A stretch of DNA of 64,000 bases from Phycisphaerae bacterium (GTDB lineage Bacteria; Planctomycetota; Phycisphaerae; FEN-1346; JAACEH01). Position 1 is the first letter of the stretch, and each line of letters starts with the position of its first letter. Both the position numbers and the translations under genes were made by a program. The DNA lies in contig JAAYDY010000054.1 in assembly GCA_012729015.1 (NCBI GenBank), forward strand, positions 1 through 64,000, given 5' to 3'. The notes beneath the pieces were generated by a model. That model was given only the letters and a program-made list of their open reading frames with translations. It was not told the origin of the DNA and searched no databases. This document shows positions 32,713-43,563 of the stretch, in pieces.

Positions 32713-33887
32713 ACCATTCTCTGCGACAGGCGGCGCTGCTGATTGCGGCCGGGGCGGTGTTCGCCGCCACGTACCACCTGGAAACGCGCGTCGTGGAGCC
32801 GCGACGGCTCCGCATGCAGGGGTACCGGGCCGCCCTGCCCCACGCACTGCTGCACGCCGCCTCGTACGACGCGGCGCGGGCAGGCGGACAGTCGCCGCGA
32901 TTCCTGCCGGGCGAGCAGCGCCTCGACATCAGCGACCTGCCCAGCCGGGCCGCCGCCCTGAGCCTCGGCGGGCTGCGCGGATTCTTCGCCGTCTACCTCT
33001 GGATCGAGGCCGAGGACGAGAAGAACCTGAAGATTCACGACGACCTGCTCGACAAGTACTACCGCCTGGCGTCGCTCCAGCCGAACATCCCGTTCGTCTG
33101 GTCGCACAACAGCTGGAACCTGACGCACAACCTCTCGGTACAGTGGTCCACGGTGGAGCGTCGCTACGACTGGGTCCGCTACGGGATCGATTTCCTGGCC
33201 GAGGGCATCCGTCGCAACCCGGGCAACGTCGAGTTGCAGGAAGTGATGGGGCGCATCTACTTCTGGCGAATCGCCAACAACGGCAACGAGGCCGACCGCG
33301 AGTACTTCTGCCGCAAGGTGATCGAGGACGACGGGGCGGACGCCCTGCTGATGGCCTACCAGTGGTATGATCGAGCCCGGCGGATCCAGGACGAAACGTC
33401 GGCGTCGCATCCGATGTTCCAGCCGGTGATTCTGCACGATCAGGCGTGCCACGCCATGCACGCCTACGCCAAGGAGATGACGCGGCAGGCCATGACCCGC
33501 CTGGGCGCTGCGGCGGAGTTGAAACTGGCCGGACCACCGGCCGGCGCCGATGCGGCGGCACGACAGGAATACGATATTCGCATTCGCGAGGCGTTCCAGG
33601 ACGGCCGACGGTTGCTCGACAGGGCCCTGGACGCCTGGCAGGCAGCCCGGGACGAGTGGGCGGCTCAGTATCGACGTTTCCCCGACGATGGAAATGCGGT
33701 CATTTTCGGCCAGGGGGCGGCTCGGGCCGGGGGCCTGCTTGAGGCGTTTGCGGCCCACGCGACACCGGAGCAACTCGAGAGCGACCCGCATTCGTTCCAG
33801 GTTCGCGTCCGGTCGGTCTTGCAGTACGACCTGCTGGTCAAGCCCTTCATGAATCTGGAACCGCGCATTCACACCGTGGAACCCTGA
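32709..33887 (+). CDS. Conserved hypothetical, signal-anchored helical protein coupled to the ABC permease
   Basis: 392 aa. One N-terminal hydrophobic segment (7-22, AALLIAAGAVFAATYH) with a soluble, mostly helical remainder. It has the segment SLGGLRGFFAVYLWIEAEDEKN and Trp-rich LQPNIPFVWSHNSWNLTHNL; TPR-like helical pairs are possible (NVELQEVMGRIYFWRIANN). I do not recognise the family. The ATGA overlap with the permease stop implies translational coupling, so it is probably an accessory subunit of this exporter. Confidence 0.72.
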   Translation: MNHSLRQAALLIAAGAVFAATYHLETRVVEPRRLRMQGYRAALPHALLHAASYDAARAGGQSPRFLPGEQRLDISDLPSRAAALSLGGLRGFFAVYLWIEAEDEKNLKIHDDLLDKYYRLASLQPNIPFVWSHNSWNLTHNLSVQWSTVERRYDWVRYGIDFLAEGIRRNPGNVELQEVMGRIYFWRIANNGNEADREYFCRKVIEDDGADALLMAYQWYDRARRIQDETSASHPMFQPVILHDQACHAMHAYAKEMTRQAMTRLGAAAELKLAGPPAGADAAARQEYDIRIREAFQDGRRLLDRALDAWQAARDEWAAQYRRFPDDGNAVIFGQGAARAGGLLEAFAAHATPEQLESDPHSFQVRVRSVLQYDLLVKPFMNLEPRIHTVEP

Positions 33888-33895
33888 TTTTTCAC

Positions 33896-33924
33896 TTGCC
33901 GTAAAGGCCCCGATCCGCTATTAG
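33896..33924 (+). promoter_or_regulatory. Promoter of hppA
   Basis: TTGCCG (33896-33901), 17 nt, TATTAG (33919-33924), 75 nt before the GTG. Confidence 0.55.
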
Positions 33925-33998
33925 TTGTGGCCAATTACCGGGGTCGTACCCATCTGGGACGGACGAAACAATCTCTTCACTAGTCACGGGAGGTTACA

Positions 33999-36716
<2,718 letters not shown>

Positions 36717-36744
36717 TGCCGGCGACGAAGTGCATCCGGTACAG

Positions 36745-36786
36745 TTGACGCAACCAGCGGCGCTCGGTTATCATCGGGCGCCGCTG
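36745..36786 (+). promoter_or_regulatory. rsfS-argS promoter with a 9-bp inverted repeat around the -10 box
   Basis: TTGACG (36745-36750), 18 nt, TATCAT (36769-36774). CAGCGGCGC (36755-36763) and GCGCCGCTG (36778-36786) are perfect inverted copies flanking the -10 box, so a repressor or an RNA hairpin at the start of the transcript is possible. Confidence 0.5.
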
Positions 36787-36808
36787 ATGCTTATAAAGGA
36801 GACGTACC

Positions 36809-37207
36809 ATCGAGAGCAAGGAACTGGCAATTCGTATGGCGCGGCTGGCCGCCGAGAACCGGTGTCGCGACGTGGTGGTTCTGGACCTGCGTGAAATCAG
36901 CCCCGTGACGGACTTCTTCGTCGTGGCCACGGGCACCAGCCGTCGGCAGATGCAGACGGTGCTGGCCAAGGTCGCCGACGCGATCAAGGCCGAGCCGGAC
37001 GTGTCCACACCGTACGGCACCGAGGGGGTCGGCAGCGACCACTGGGCCCTGGTGGACATGGTGGACGTCATTGTCCACGTGTTCGCACCCGAGGCCCGCA
37101 GCTACTACGCCCTGGAGATGCTCTGGGGCGACTCGCCGCGCGTCGACTGGCAGGACGGGTGGCAGCCCCCTGCCGCCGTCAGGGCAGACCTGGAGCAGGC
37201 GCCATGA
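36809..37207 (+). CDS. rsfS: Ribosome silencing factor RsfS, apparent AUC start
   Basis: Binds L14 of the large subunit and blocks subunit joining under starvation. Core: RCRDVVVLDLREISPVTDF, FVVATGTSRRQMQTVLAKV, TEGVGSDHWALVDMVDVIV, and the C-terminal RSYYALEMLWGDSP. The first Met (36836) would cut off part of the conserved first helix. Reading upstream in frame gives ESKELAIRMARLAAENR, as in the family, and reaches ATC at 36809 exactly 7 nt after AAGGAG; an in-frame TAA follows at 36794. No ATG, GTG or TTG lies between. So AUC at 36809 is the likely start (132 aa), as AUU is for infC. Its stop overlaps argS (ATGA). Confidence 0.85.
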   Translation: MESKELAIRMARLAAENRCRDVVVLDLREISPVTDFFVVATGTSRRQMQTVLAKVADAIKAEPDVSTPYGTEGVGSDHWALVDMVDVIVHVFAPEARSYYALEMLWGDSPRVDWQDGWQPPAAVRADLEQAP

Positions 37208-38919
37208 ACCTTCAGCAGGAACTCACCCAACGCCTCGCGCGAGCCATCGCCGCCGCGTTTCCCGACGCCTCCGACGCCGAGCCCATGGTGACCGCTGCGC
37301 AGAATCCGCAATTCGGCGATTACCAGGCCAACTGCGCCATGGGCCTGAGCAAACGCCTGAAGAGCAACCCTCGCGCGATCGCCCAGAGCATCGTCGCCGC
37401 CCTGGACGCCGGCGACCTGATCGACGAGCCGACGATTGCCGGCCCCGGCTTCATCAACATGCGTCTGCGGCCGGAGTTTTTGGAGCGGCAGGCGGCTGCC
37501 GTCGGCGCCGACGAGCGGTTGGGGCTGCCCGTGGCCGAGACGCCGCGCACCGTCGTCGTGGACTTCAGTTCGCCGAACACCTGCAAGCCCATGCACATCG
37601 GCCACGTGCGGAGCATGGTCATCGGCGACGCCATCTGCCGGCTGTTGCGGCTGCTGGGCCATCGCGTCGTGGCCGACAACCACCTCGGCGACTGGGGCAC
37701 GCAGTTCGGCCTGCTGATCGTGGGCTTCCGGATGTTCGGCCACGAGGTGCCCGAGCGGGACGATCCCCTGCTGCGGCTCGTGGAGATCTACAAGCGGGCT
37801 CACGCCGCCGCCGAGGCCGACGAAACCGTCCGCGACCAGGCCCGGGCCGAGCTCGCCAGACTCCACGCCGGCGACCAGGAGAACTACCGTCAGTGGCAGC
37901 AATACTGCCGCTGGAGCATGGAGCACTTCAACCAGATTTACCGCCGCATGGACGTGCATTTCGACGAGACTCTCGGCGAGAGCTTCTACAACGACCTGCT
38001 GCCTGGCGTCGTGGACGAGTTAGCTGCCGCCGGCCTGGCCCGGCCGAGCGAGGGCGCGATGTGCGTCTTCTGGGACGATGACAGCCTGCCCCCGCTGCTG
38101 GTGCGCAAGAAGGACGGCGCGTTCCTCTACGCCACGACCGACCTGGCGACGTTGAAGTACCGCCGCGACCGCTGGCATCCCGACGAGATCGTGTACCTGA
38201 CCGATGCGAGGCAGCAACTGCATTTCCGCCAGATCTTCAGCGTGGCCGAGCGGTGGGGCGTGGCCGAAGGCATGCGGCTGCGGCACGTCTGGTTCGGCAC
38301 GATCCTGGGACCGGACGGCACCCCGCTGAAGACGCGTAGCGGCGACCTCGTGGAATTGGCCGACGTACTGGACGAGGCGGAGCGGCGAGCCGTGGAAGTC
38401 GTCCGTGAGAAGACTCCCGACCTGGACGACGCCGAGGCCGGCGAGATCGCCCGGGCCGTCGGCCTTGGCGCCATCAAGTACGCCGACCTGTCGCAGAACC
38501 GTCAGAGCGATTTCGTCTTCGACTGGGACAAGATGCTCTCGATGCAGGGCAACACGGCGCCGTACCTCCAGTACGCCTACGCCCGTATCCGAAGCATCTT
38601 CCGCAAAGGCGCCGAGTCGGGCTGCCGCCCGGGCGAGACGGGCGTGTCGGTGGCCGAGCCGGCCGAACGCGCCCTGGCGCTGAAGCTGCTCCAGTGGCCC
38701 GAGGCCGTCGCAGCAGCCGGCGACGACTATCGCATGAACCTCATCTGCAATTACCTCTACGAACTGAGCTCCGTCTTCACGAGCTTCTACGAGTCGTGCC
38801 CGGTGCTCAAGAGCGAGCCCGCGCAGCGCGACAGTCGCCTGCAACTGTGCGACCTGACGTCGCGCGTGCTGAAGACCGGCCTGGACGTCCTGGGCATCCA
38901 GGTGCTGGAACGCATGTGA
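37204..38919 (+). CDS. argS: Arginyl-tRNA synthetase
   Basis: Class I aminoacyl-tRNA synthetase. 571 aa: N-terminal additional domain (FGDYQANCAMGLSKRLK), catalytic core with the HIGH motif at 131-134 (FSSPNTCKPMHIGHVRS), DNHLGDWGTQFGLLIVG, LYATTDLATLKYR, and the C-terminal anticodon-binding DALR domain (APYLQYAYARIRSIFR). No canonical KMSKS; the segment LKTRSGDLVEL takes its place, as common in ArgRS. Overlaps rsfS by 4 nt. Confidence 0.97.
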   Translation: MNLQQELTQRLARAIAAAFPDASDAEPMVTAAQNPQFGDYQANCAMGLSKRLKSNPRAIAQSIVAALDAGDLIDEPTIAGPGFINMRLRPEFLERQAAAVGADERLGLPVAETPRTVVVDFSSPNTCKPMHIGHVRSMVIGDAICRLLRLLGHRVVADNHLGDWGTQFGLLIVGFRMFGHEVPERDDPLLRLVEIYKRAHAAAEADETVRDQARAELARLHAGDQENYRQWQQYCRWSMEHFNQIYRRMDVHFDETLGESFYNDLLPGVVDELAAAGLARPSEGAMCVFWDDDSLPPLLVRKKDGAFLYATTDLATLKYRRDRWHPDEIVYLTDARQQLHFRQIFSVAERWGVAEGMRLRHVWFGTILGPDGTPLKTRSGDLVELADVLDEAERRAVEVVREKTPDLDDAEAGEIARAVGLGAIKYADLSQNRQSDFVFDWDKMLSMQGNTAPYLQYAYARIRSIFRKGAESGCRPGETGVSVAEPAERALALKLLQWPEAVAAAGDDYRMNLICNYLYELSSVFTSFYESCPVLKSEPAQRDSRLQLCDLTSRVLKTGLDVLGIQVLERM

Positions 38920-38948
38920 AGGAGGCCGCGACCTCGCCCGGCCGCCGA

Positions 38949-39593
38949 ATGCCGATGAACCTGCGCGTCTGTGAGATCTTCCGCAGCATCCAGGGCGAAT
39001 CGACCCGTGCCGGGCAACCGTGCTCGTTCGTTCGCCTGGCGGGGTGCGACGCCGGCTGCACCTACTGCGACACGCCGCAGGCCCAGGATCCCGCCGCCGG
39101 ACGCGACATGACTGTGGCGTCGGTGGCCGCCGCAGTGACCGACCTCGGCGAATCCCTGGTCGAGATCACCGGCGGCGAGCCCCTGCTCCAGCGCGATGGC
39201 GTCGCGGCGCTGGCGGCCCGACTGCTGGACGCCGGCTGCACCGTGATGCTCGAAACCAACGGATGCCACGACGTGTCGCCGCTCGATCCACGCATCGAAA
39301 TCGTCATGGACGTGAAGACTCCCGGCAGTGGCGTCGCCAAACGGCTGTGTCGGGCCAATCTCGACGTGCTGGACGGCAATGACGAGGTGAAGTTCGTCCT
39401 GACCGGCCGCGAGGACTACCTGTGGGCCCGCGAATTCGTCGCCCGGACACCGCAACTGTCCCGCGTGCGGGCGATTCATTTCAGTCCGGTGTGGGAAACG
39501 TTGCCGGCAGCCGCACTGGCCGCGTGGCTCCGCGCCGACGGCGGGGCGGCCCGCCTGGCCGTCCAGTTGCACAAGCTGCTCGGGGTGCAGTAG
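38949..39593 (+). CDS. queE: 7-carboxy-7-deazaguanine synthase
   Basis: Radical SAM enzyme that makes the 7-deazapurine core of queuosine. 214 aa with the QueE start VCEIFRSIQGESTRAGQPCSF-type motif (EIFRSIQGEST), cluster motif Cys-x3-Cys-x2-Cys in GCDAGCTYCDT, the SAM motif ITGGEPLLQ, ETNGC and VMDVKTPGSG. The spacing of the Cys motif is the standard CX3CX2C. Start uncertain between ATG 38949 and 38955. It follows argS by 29 nt. No other queuosine gene is visible in the window. Confidence 0.93.
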   Translation: MPMNLRVCEIFRSIQGESTRAGQPCSFVRLAGCDAGCTYCDTPQAQDPAAGRDMTVASVAAAVTDLGESLVEITGGEPLLQRDGVAALAARLLDAGCTVMLETNGCHDVSPLDPRIEIVMDVKTPGSGVAKRLCRANLDVLDGNDEVKFVLTGREDYLWAREFVARTPQLSRVRAIHFSPVWETLPAAALAAWLRADGGAARLAVQLHKLLGVQ

Positions 39594-39613
39594 GGCCGCC
39601 ACAACGATACGGC

Positions 39614-39642
39614 TGGACCCGTGACGGGGGATTCACTATCAT
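39614..39642 (+). promoter_or_regulatory. Promoter of the BFN-family gene
   Basis: TGGACC (39614-39619), 17 nt, TATCAT (39637-39642), 40 nt before the ATG. Confidence 0.45.
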
Positions 39643-39682
39643 GACGCAGTAGCGGCGGTGCGGGCCCGGGAGGAAACGATCC

Positions 39683-40096
39683 ATGGAGATTCCCGTTGAG
39701 CTGGTGCGGATACTGATCAACGAGGGTGGCGAAACACAGGTCATCGTGGTCCGGGAAGTGGACGGCGACCGCGAACTGCCGATCAGCATCGGTTTCTTCG
39801 AGGCGGCCGCGATCGACCGGCGTCTGAAGGAGATACCCATTCCGCGCCCGATGACCCACGAACTGATTGAGAACGTGATCGAGGCCCTGGGCGGCCGCCT
39901 GGCGCGCATCGTCATCTGCGACCTGGTGGATCACACGTTCATCGGCAAACTCGTCATCGAGCGCAATGGCATGGAGGTGGACGTTGACTGCCGCCCGAGC
40001 GACGCTATTGCCCTGGCCGTCGGCCGCCGCGTGCCCATCCACTGCGAAGACCATGTGCTGCGCGCCGGCAACCCGCGGCCGCACGAGTCCGACTGA
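39683..40096 (+). CDS. Bifunctional nuclease (BFN, DUF151) family protein
   Basis: 137 aa. Family signature: RELPISIGFFEAAAIDRRL near the start, RPMTHELIENVIEALGG, and CRPSDAIALAVGRRVPIHCEDHVL at the end. Members in plants and bacteria have RNase/DNase activity in vitro; the cellular role in bacteria is unclear. Clear ribosome site GGGAGGA. Monocistronic by spacing; the next gene has its own promoter. Confidence 0.9.
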   Translation: MEIPVELVRILINEGGETQVIVVREVDGDRELPISIGFFEAAAIDRRLKEIPIPRPMTHELIENVIEALGGRLARIVICDLVDHTFIGKLVIERNGMEVDVDCRPSDAIALAVGRRVPIHCEDHVLRAGNPRPHESD

Positions 40097-40125
40097 GCCC
40101 CTGCCTTTTGCGCTCCGGGCGGCCG

Positions 40126-40154
40126 TTGCGACGCCGCCTCCGGGCCGCTATAAT
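40126..40154 (+). promoter_or_regulatory. Promoter of the B12-type radical SAM gene
   Basis: TTGCGA (40126-40131), 17 nt, perfect TATAAT (40149-40154), 51 nt before the ATG. Confidence 0.7.
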
Positions 40155-40204
40155 GCCCCCGGCCGGAAGCTCCCGGTGGCCGCAACGGCATTAAGGAACC
40201 ACGG

Positions 40205-41692
40205 ATGACCTGGAAACGCGTACTGTGCCTCTATCCCTATGCGCCGGACAAGAAGAGCGAGCAGATGTACGGCGGCATGGCGATCATCAACCCGATCGGG
40301 CTCGAAGTGGTGGCCACGGCCGCCGCGCGCCACGCCGAGGTGATGGTGGTGGACCTGCGGCTGGAGACCGAGCCGCTGGATCGCCTGATTGCCGACTTCC
40401 GGCCCGACCTGATCGCCGTCAGCATCAACTGGGGCCGCGATGAGTACATCGACGCCGTCGTCCGCGCCCTGCCGGCCGATACCACCCTGCTCGTCGGCGG
40501 CCTGCACCCGACGCGCTATCCGGACGAGTACCTGGACGCCTACCCGCAGATGGACATGCTCTCGTTCGGCTACGGCGAGAAGACCATGGCCGAGTTGCTC
40601 GTCGCGGGTTCGCCCGAGAACGTGCCCGGCCTGTGGTACCGACAGCGGCCCAAGGCCTTTCCGCCGCAGGCCCGCGCCGTGATGCCCGAGGCGACCGGCG
40701 CCGAGCTGGTCCGTAACGAGTGCCGCTACGACGTGGACGTGTCGAGCTTCCACGTCAACCGGTCGCTGCGCCGCTACAAGTACCCCTGGATGAACCTCAA
40801 GGGCGACAACATCGCCACGAGCATCGGGTGCCCGATGGTCTGCGCGTTCTGCGGATGGCGGACGAACATCTACGGCGAGCCGCAGAAATGGATCCCCCGC
40901 CCCGCCGAGGACGTGGTGGACGAGATCGCCGAGACCGACGCCGACGTCGTTCACATCGTGGATGCCAACTTCGCCCACGACCCCGAGCGCGTCGAGCGCA
41001 TCTGCGACCTGCTGATCGAACGCGACATCCGACGGCTGTTCGCCTGCGAGATCCGCGTCAACGCCCTGTCCCACAGCCCCGAACTGGTCCGCAAGATGGA
41101 GCAGGCCGGCTTCTTCATGTTCATGGTCGGCGTGGAGTCCACCAGCGACGAGTACCTGAAGCAGATGAAGAAGGGCTACACGGTGAAGATGTGCCGCGCG
41201 GCCTTCGAAAACCTGCGCCGGACGCACATTCTGACGCTGGGCAACTTCATCATCGGCATGCCGGGCCAGAGCCGCGAAGACATGCTCTACGTGGCCCGAT
41301 ACGCCCGCGAGCTGGGCCTGGACTTCATCAGCCCGAACAAGCTCTATGCGTACCCGAACTCGGCGTTTCACGAGTGGGTGATGCAGCACCCGGGGTACCA
41401 CATCGAGGGCCGCCGGCATTACGTCGTCAGCGACACGATGGACCTCAAGAAGATGAAGCGGATTCAGCGGAAGATTTACTTCCGCTTCTTCACGCCGTCG
41501 CACATCTGGCGGTTCTACCGCAAGGCGCTGTCGCACCCCATGGTCGTCAAGATGGGCCGCACGCGCATCAAGCGGGCCATGCTCCGGACGCTGTGGAACC
41601 ACCTGTCAGACACCCGGTTCCGCAGGCGACTCATCAAGAAGCTGTTCGGCCGGTTCGACTCGAAGCGCCGCGGCCGCGCGGCTTCCCTCTGA
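40205..41692 (+). CDS. B12-binding-domain radical SAM protein
   Basis: 495 aa. The N-terminal 140 residues form a cobalamin-binding-like Rossmann domain (NPIGLEVVATAAARHAEVMVV, LIAVSINWGRDEYIDAVV, LLVGGLHPTRYPDEYL) without the classic DxHxxG, as in BchE/HpnP-type proteins. The radical SAM domain has Cys209-x3-Cys213-x2-Cys216 (GCPMVCAFCGW), FMVGVESTSDEYL and GNFIIGMPGQSRED. The C-terminal 90 residues are basic and helical (MKRIQRKIYFRFFTPSH). Such enzymes do methylations, ring or lipid modifications; the specific reaction is unknown. Followed 24 nt later by aroDE. Confidence 0.88.
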   Translation: MTWKRVLCLYPYAPDKKSEQMYGGMAIINPIGLEVVATAAARHAEVMVVDLRLETEPLDRLIADFRPDLIAVSINWGRDEYIDAVVRALPADTTLLVGGLHPTRYPDEYLDAYPQMDMLSFGYGEKTMAELLVAGSPENVPGLWYRQRPKAFPPQARAVMPEATGAELVRNECRYDVDVSSFHVNRSLRRYKYPWMNLKGDNIATSIGCPMVCAFCGWRTNIYGEPQKWIPRPAEDVVDEIAETDADVVHIVDANFAHDPERVERICDLLIERDIRRLFACEIRVNALSHSPELVRKMEQAGFFMFMVGVESTSDEYLKQMKKGYTVKMCRAAFENLRRTHILTLGNFIIGMPGQSREDMLYVARYARELGLDFISPNKLYAYPNSAFHEWVMQHPGYHIEGRRHYVVSDTMDLKKMKRIQRKIYFRFFTPSHIWRFYRKALSHPMVVKMGRTRIKRAMLRTLWNHLSDTRFRRRLIKKLFGRFDSKRRGRAASL

Positions 41693-41716
41693 CCTCCGAT
41701 CTCCTCAGGAGCAGCC

Positions 41717-43201
41717 ATGACCCGATTGTGCGTGGCGATTCGGCCGAAGACCACCGCCGAGGCCATCGACCAGATGAAACGCCTGGGCCGGCAGGCCGAC
41801 CTGCTGGAACTGCGCGTGGACGCCATGGACGAGTGCGACCTGGGGCGCGTGCTGGCGGCCCGCGCCGCGCCGCTCATCGTGACCAACCGCGCCGCCAACG
41901 AGGGCGGCTTCCGCCCCCAGGACGAGGCCCGCCGCCTCGAGGTGCTGGTCGAGGCCGTGCGGCTCGGAGCCGATTACGTGGACGTGGAGCTGGCCGCCCT
42001 GACGCGGTTTCAGCAACTGGCCGACGCCGTGCCGCGAGAACGCACCAGGCTGATCGTCAGTTGCCACAATTTCCAGCGGATGCCCGACGACCTGGTGGCC
42101 ACGGCCCGGCGCATCGATGCCACGGCGGCGGCCGATGTGGTCAAGGTGGTGGGAACCGCTCGCATGCCGGAGGATAACCTTCCCTGCTTCGAGGCGCTGC
42201 GGTCGGTGCGCAAGCCCGCCGTCGCCCTGGCCATGGGCGAAGCCGGACAGCCGAGCCGCATCCTGGCCGGCAAGTTCGGGGCTTGGCTGACCTATGCCAG
42301 CGAGGCCGCCGGCGCCGAGAGCGCCCCGGGACAAATCACCCTGGAGCAGATGCGGAGCCTCTACCGGGCCGACCGCGTGGGCCCCGCAACAGCCGTGTAC
42401 GCCGTCATGGGCAACCCCGTCGGCCACAGCCTGAGTCCGGCCATCCACAATGCGGCCTTCAAGGAACTGGGCATCGACGCCGTGTACGTGCGGCTGAAGG
42501 TCGAGGGCGACCCAGCCGCCGCTGTGCGCGCCCTCAGTGCCGTCCCGATCGACGGCTACAGCGTCACGATTCCGCACAAACAGGCCGTCATGGCGGCGTG
42601 CGTCGAAGTCGATCCGACGGCTCGCCGGATCGGGGCCGTTAACACGCTCATCCGCCGCGACGACGGTTACCATGCCACCAACACCGACGTGACCTCGGCG
42701 ATGCGGGTGCTCGCCGGCGCCATGGGCAGCGACGATTTCACGGGCAAGCGAGCCCTGGTCGTCGGCGGCGGCGGCGTCGGGCGGGCCTATGTGTACGGCC
42801 TGATCGGTCGCGGCGCCACAGTGCACGTGTCGGACATCGACGCCGCGCGGCGGGAACAGTTGGCCTCCGAAGCCGGCGCCACGGCCGTCGCGCCGGACCA
42901 CCTGGGCAACGTGCGGGCGGATATCCTCATGAACGGGTCGCCCGTAGGCATGTGGCCCAAGGTGGACGATACGCCGGTCGATGCGTCGCTCCTGCGACCG
43001 GGCATGGTGGTCTTCGATGCCGTGTACAATCCCCGGGAAACGCGGCTGCTGCGCGAGGCCCGGGCCGCCGGGGGCGTGACGATCAGCGGCGTGGAGCAGT
43101 TTGTCGGCCAGGCCGTCGAGCAGTTCGAGCTCTGGACGCAGCAGCGAGCCCCCTTCCAACTGATGCGGCAGGTGGTGCTGGACGCGCTTCAGTCTCACTG
43201 A
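41717..43201 (+). CDS. aroDE: Bifunctional 3-dehydroquinate dehydratase (type I) / shikimate dehydrogenase
   Basis: Fusion of two consecutive shikimate-pathway enzymes, 494 aa. Residues 1 to about 215 are type I AroD: ADLLELRVDAMDEC, LIVSCHNFQRMP with the catalytic His, ADVVKVVGTAR with the Schiff-base Lys, and MGEAGQPSRILAGKFGAWLTY. Residues about 225-494 are AroE: AVMGNPVGHSLSPAIHNAAF, DGYSVTIPHKQAV with the catalytic Lys, IGAVNTLI, TNTDV, NADP loop VVGGGGVGRA and NGSPVGMWP. The same domain order occurs in plants and chlamydiae. It allows direct transfer of dehydroshikimate. Confidence 0.96.
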   Translation: MTRLCVAIRPKTTAEAIDQMKRLGRQADLLELRVDAMDECDLGRVLAARAAPLIVTNRAANEGGFRPQDEARRLEVLVEAVRLGADYVDVELAALTRFQQLADAVPRERTRLIVSCHNFQRMPDDLVATARRIDATAAADVVKVVGTARMPEDNLPCFEALRSVRKPAVALAMGEAGQPSRILAGKFGAWLTYASEAAGAESAPGQITLEQMRSLYRADRVGPATAVYAVMGNPVGHSLSPAIHNAAFKELGIDAVYVRLKVEGDPAAAVRALSAVPIDGYSVTIPHKQAVMAACVEVDPTARRIGAVNTLIRRDDGYHATNTDVTSAMRVLAGAMGSDDFTGKRALVVGGGGVGRAYVYGLIGRGATVHVSDIDAARREQLASEAGATAVAPDHLGNVRADILMNGSPVGMWPKVDDTPVDASLLRPGMVVFDAVYNPRETRLLREARAAGGVTISGVEQFVGQAVEQFELWTQQRAPFQLMRQVVLDALQSH

Positions 43202-43212
43202 CCAGCGGGCAC

Positions 43213-43253
43213 GAAAGAAAACGGGCGGCCTCGTCGTCGACGAAGCCGCCCGT
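43213..43253 (-). terminator. Intrinsic terminator of tatA (also ends aroDE region)
   Basis: Arms at 43221-43229 and 43245-43253 (ACGGGCGGC / GCCGCCCGT) extend inward; on the minus strand the stem is followed by TTTTCTTTC (43212-43220). Confidence 0.75.
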
Positions 43254-43278
43254 GGATCAACTGTCGTTCTCTGTGGCG

Positions 43279-43482
43279 TCAGGCCCCCTGCCCTTTGTTG
43301 CCGTTGTCGGCGTCGCGGTCGATGTCGTCGCTGACGTCCTTCAATCCCTTCTTGAACTCGACAATGCCCCGACCCAGACTGCGACCCACTTCGGGCAGGC
43401 GACGGCCGAAAAGGAGCAGTCCGATGATAGCCACGACCACCAGCTCCCACGGGCCGATGTTCAGAAAGCCCAGAGTCTCCAT
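43279..43482 (-). CDS. tatA: Sec-independent protein translocase subunit TatA
   Basis: 67 aa: one N-terminal TM helix (GPWELVVVAIIGLLLFG), the TatA hinge FGRRLPEVGRSLG and an amphipathic helix FKKGLKDVSDD, then a charged tail. The short tail and FG-xxx-LP favour TatA/E over TatB. GGAGGATG ribosome site and an own promoter; no tatC is nearby. Confidence 0.92.
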   Translation of the reverse strand: METLGFLNIGPWELVVVAIIGLLLFGRRLPEVGRSLGRGIVEFKKGLKDVSDDIDRDADNGNKGQGA

Positions 43483-43509
43483 GCGTCATCCTCCGATGGG
43501 TCAACGTGC

Positions 43510-43538
43510 ATTATAGTCGTTCACCCGAAGACCCACAA
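43510..43538 (-). promoter_or_regulatory. Promoter of tatA
   Basis: Minus strand TTGTGG (43533-43538), 17 nt, perfect TATAAT (43510-43515); leader about 20 nt. Confidence 0.65.
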
Positions 43539-43563
43539 GCCCAGAACACACGCCTGCCGGCCG

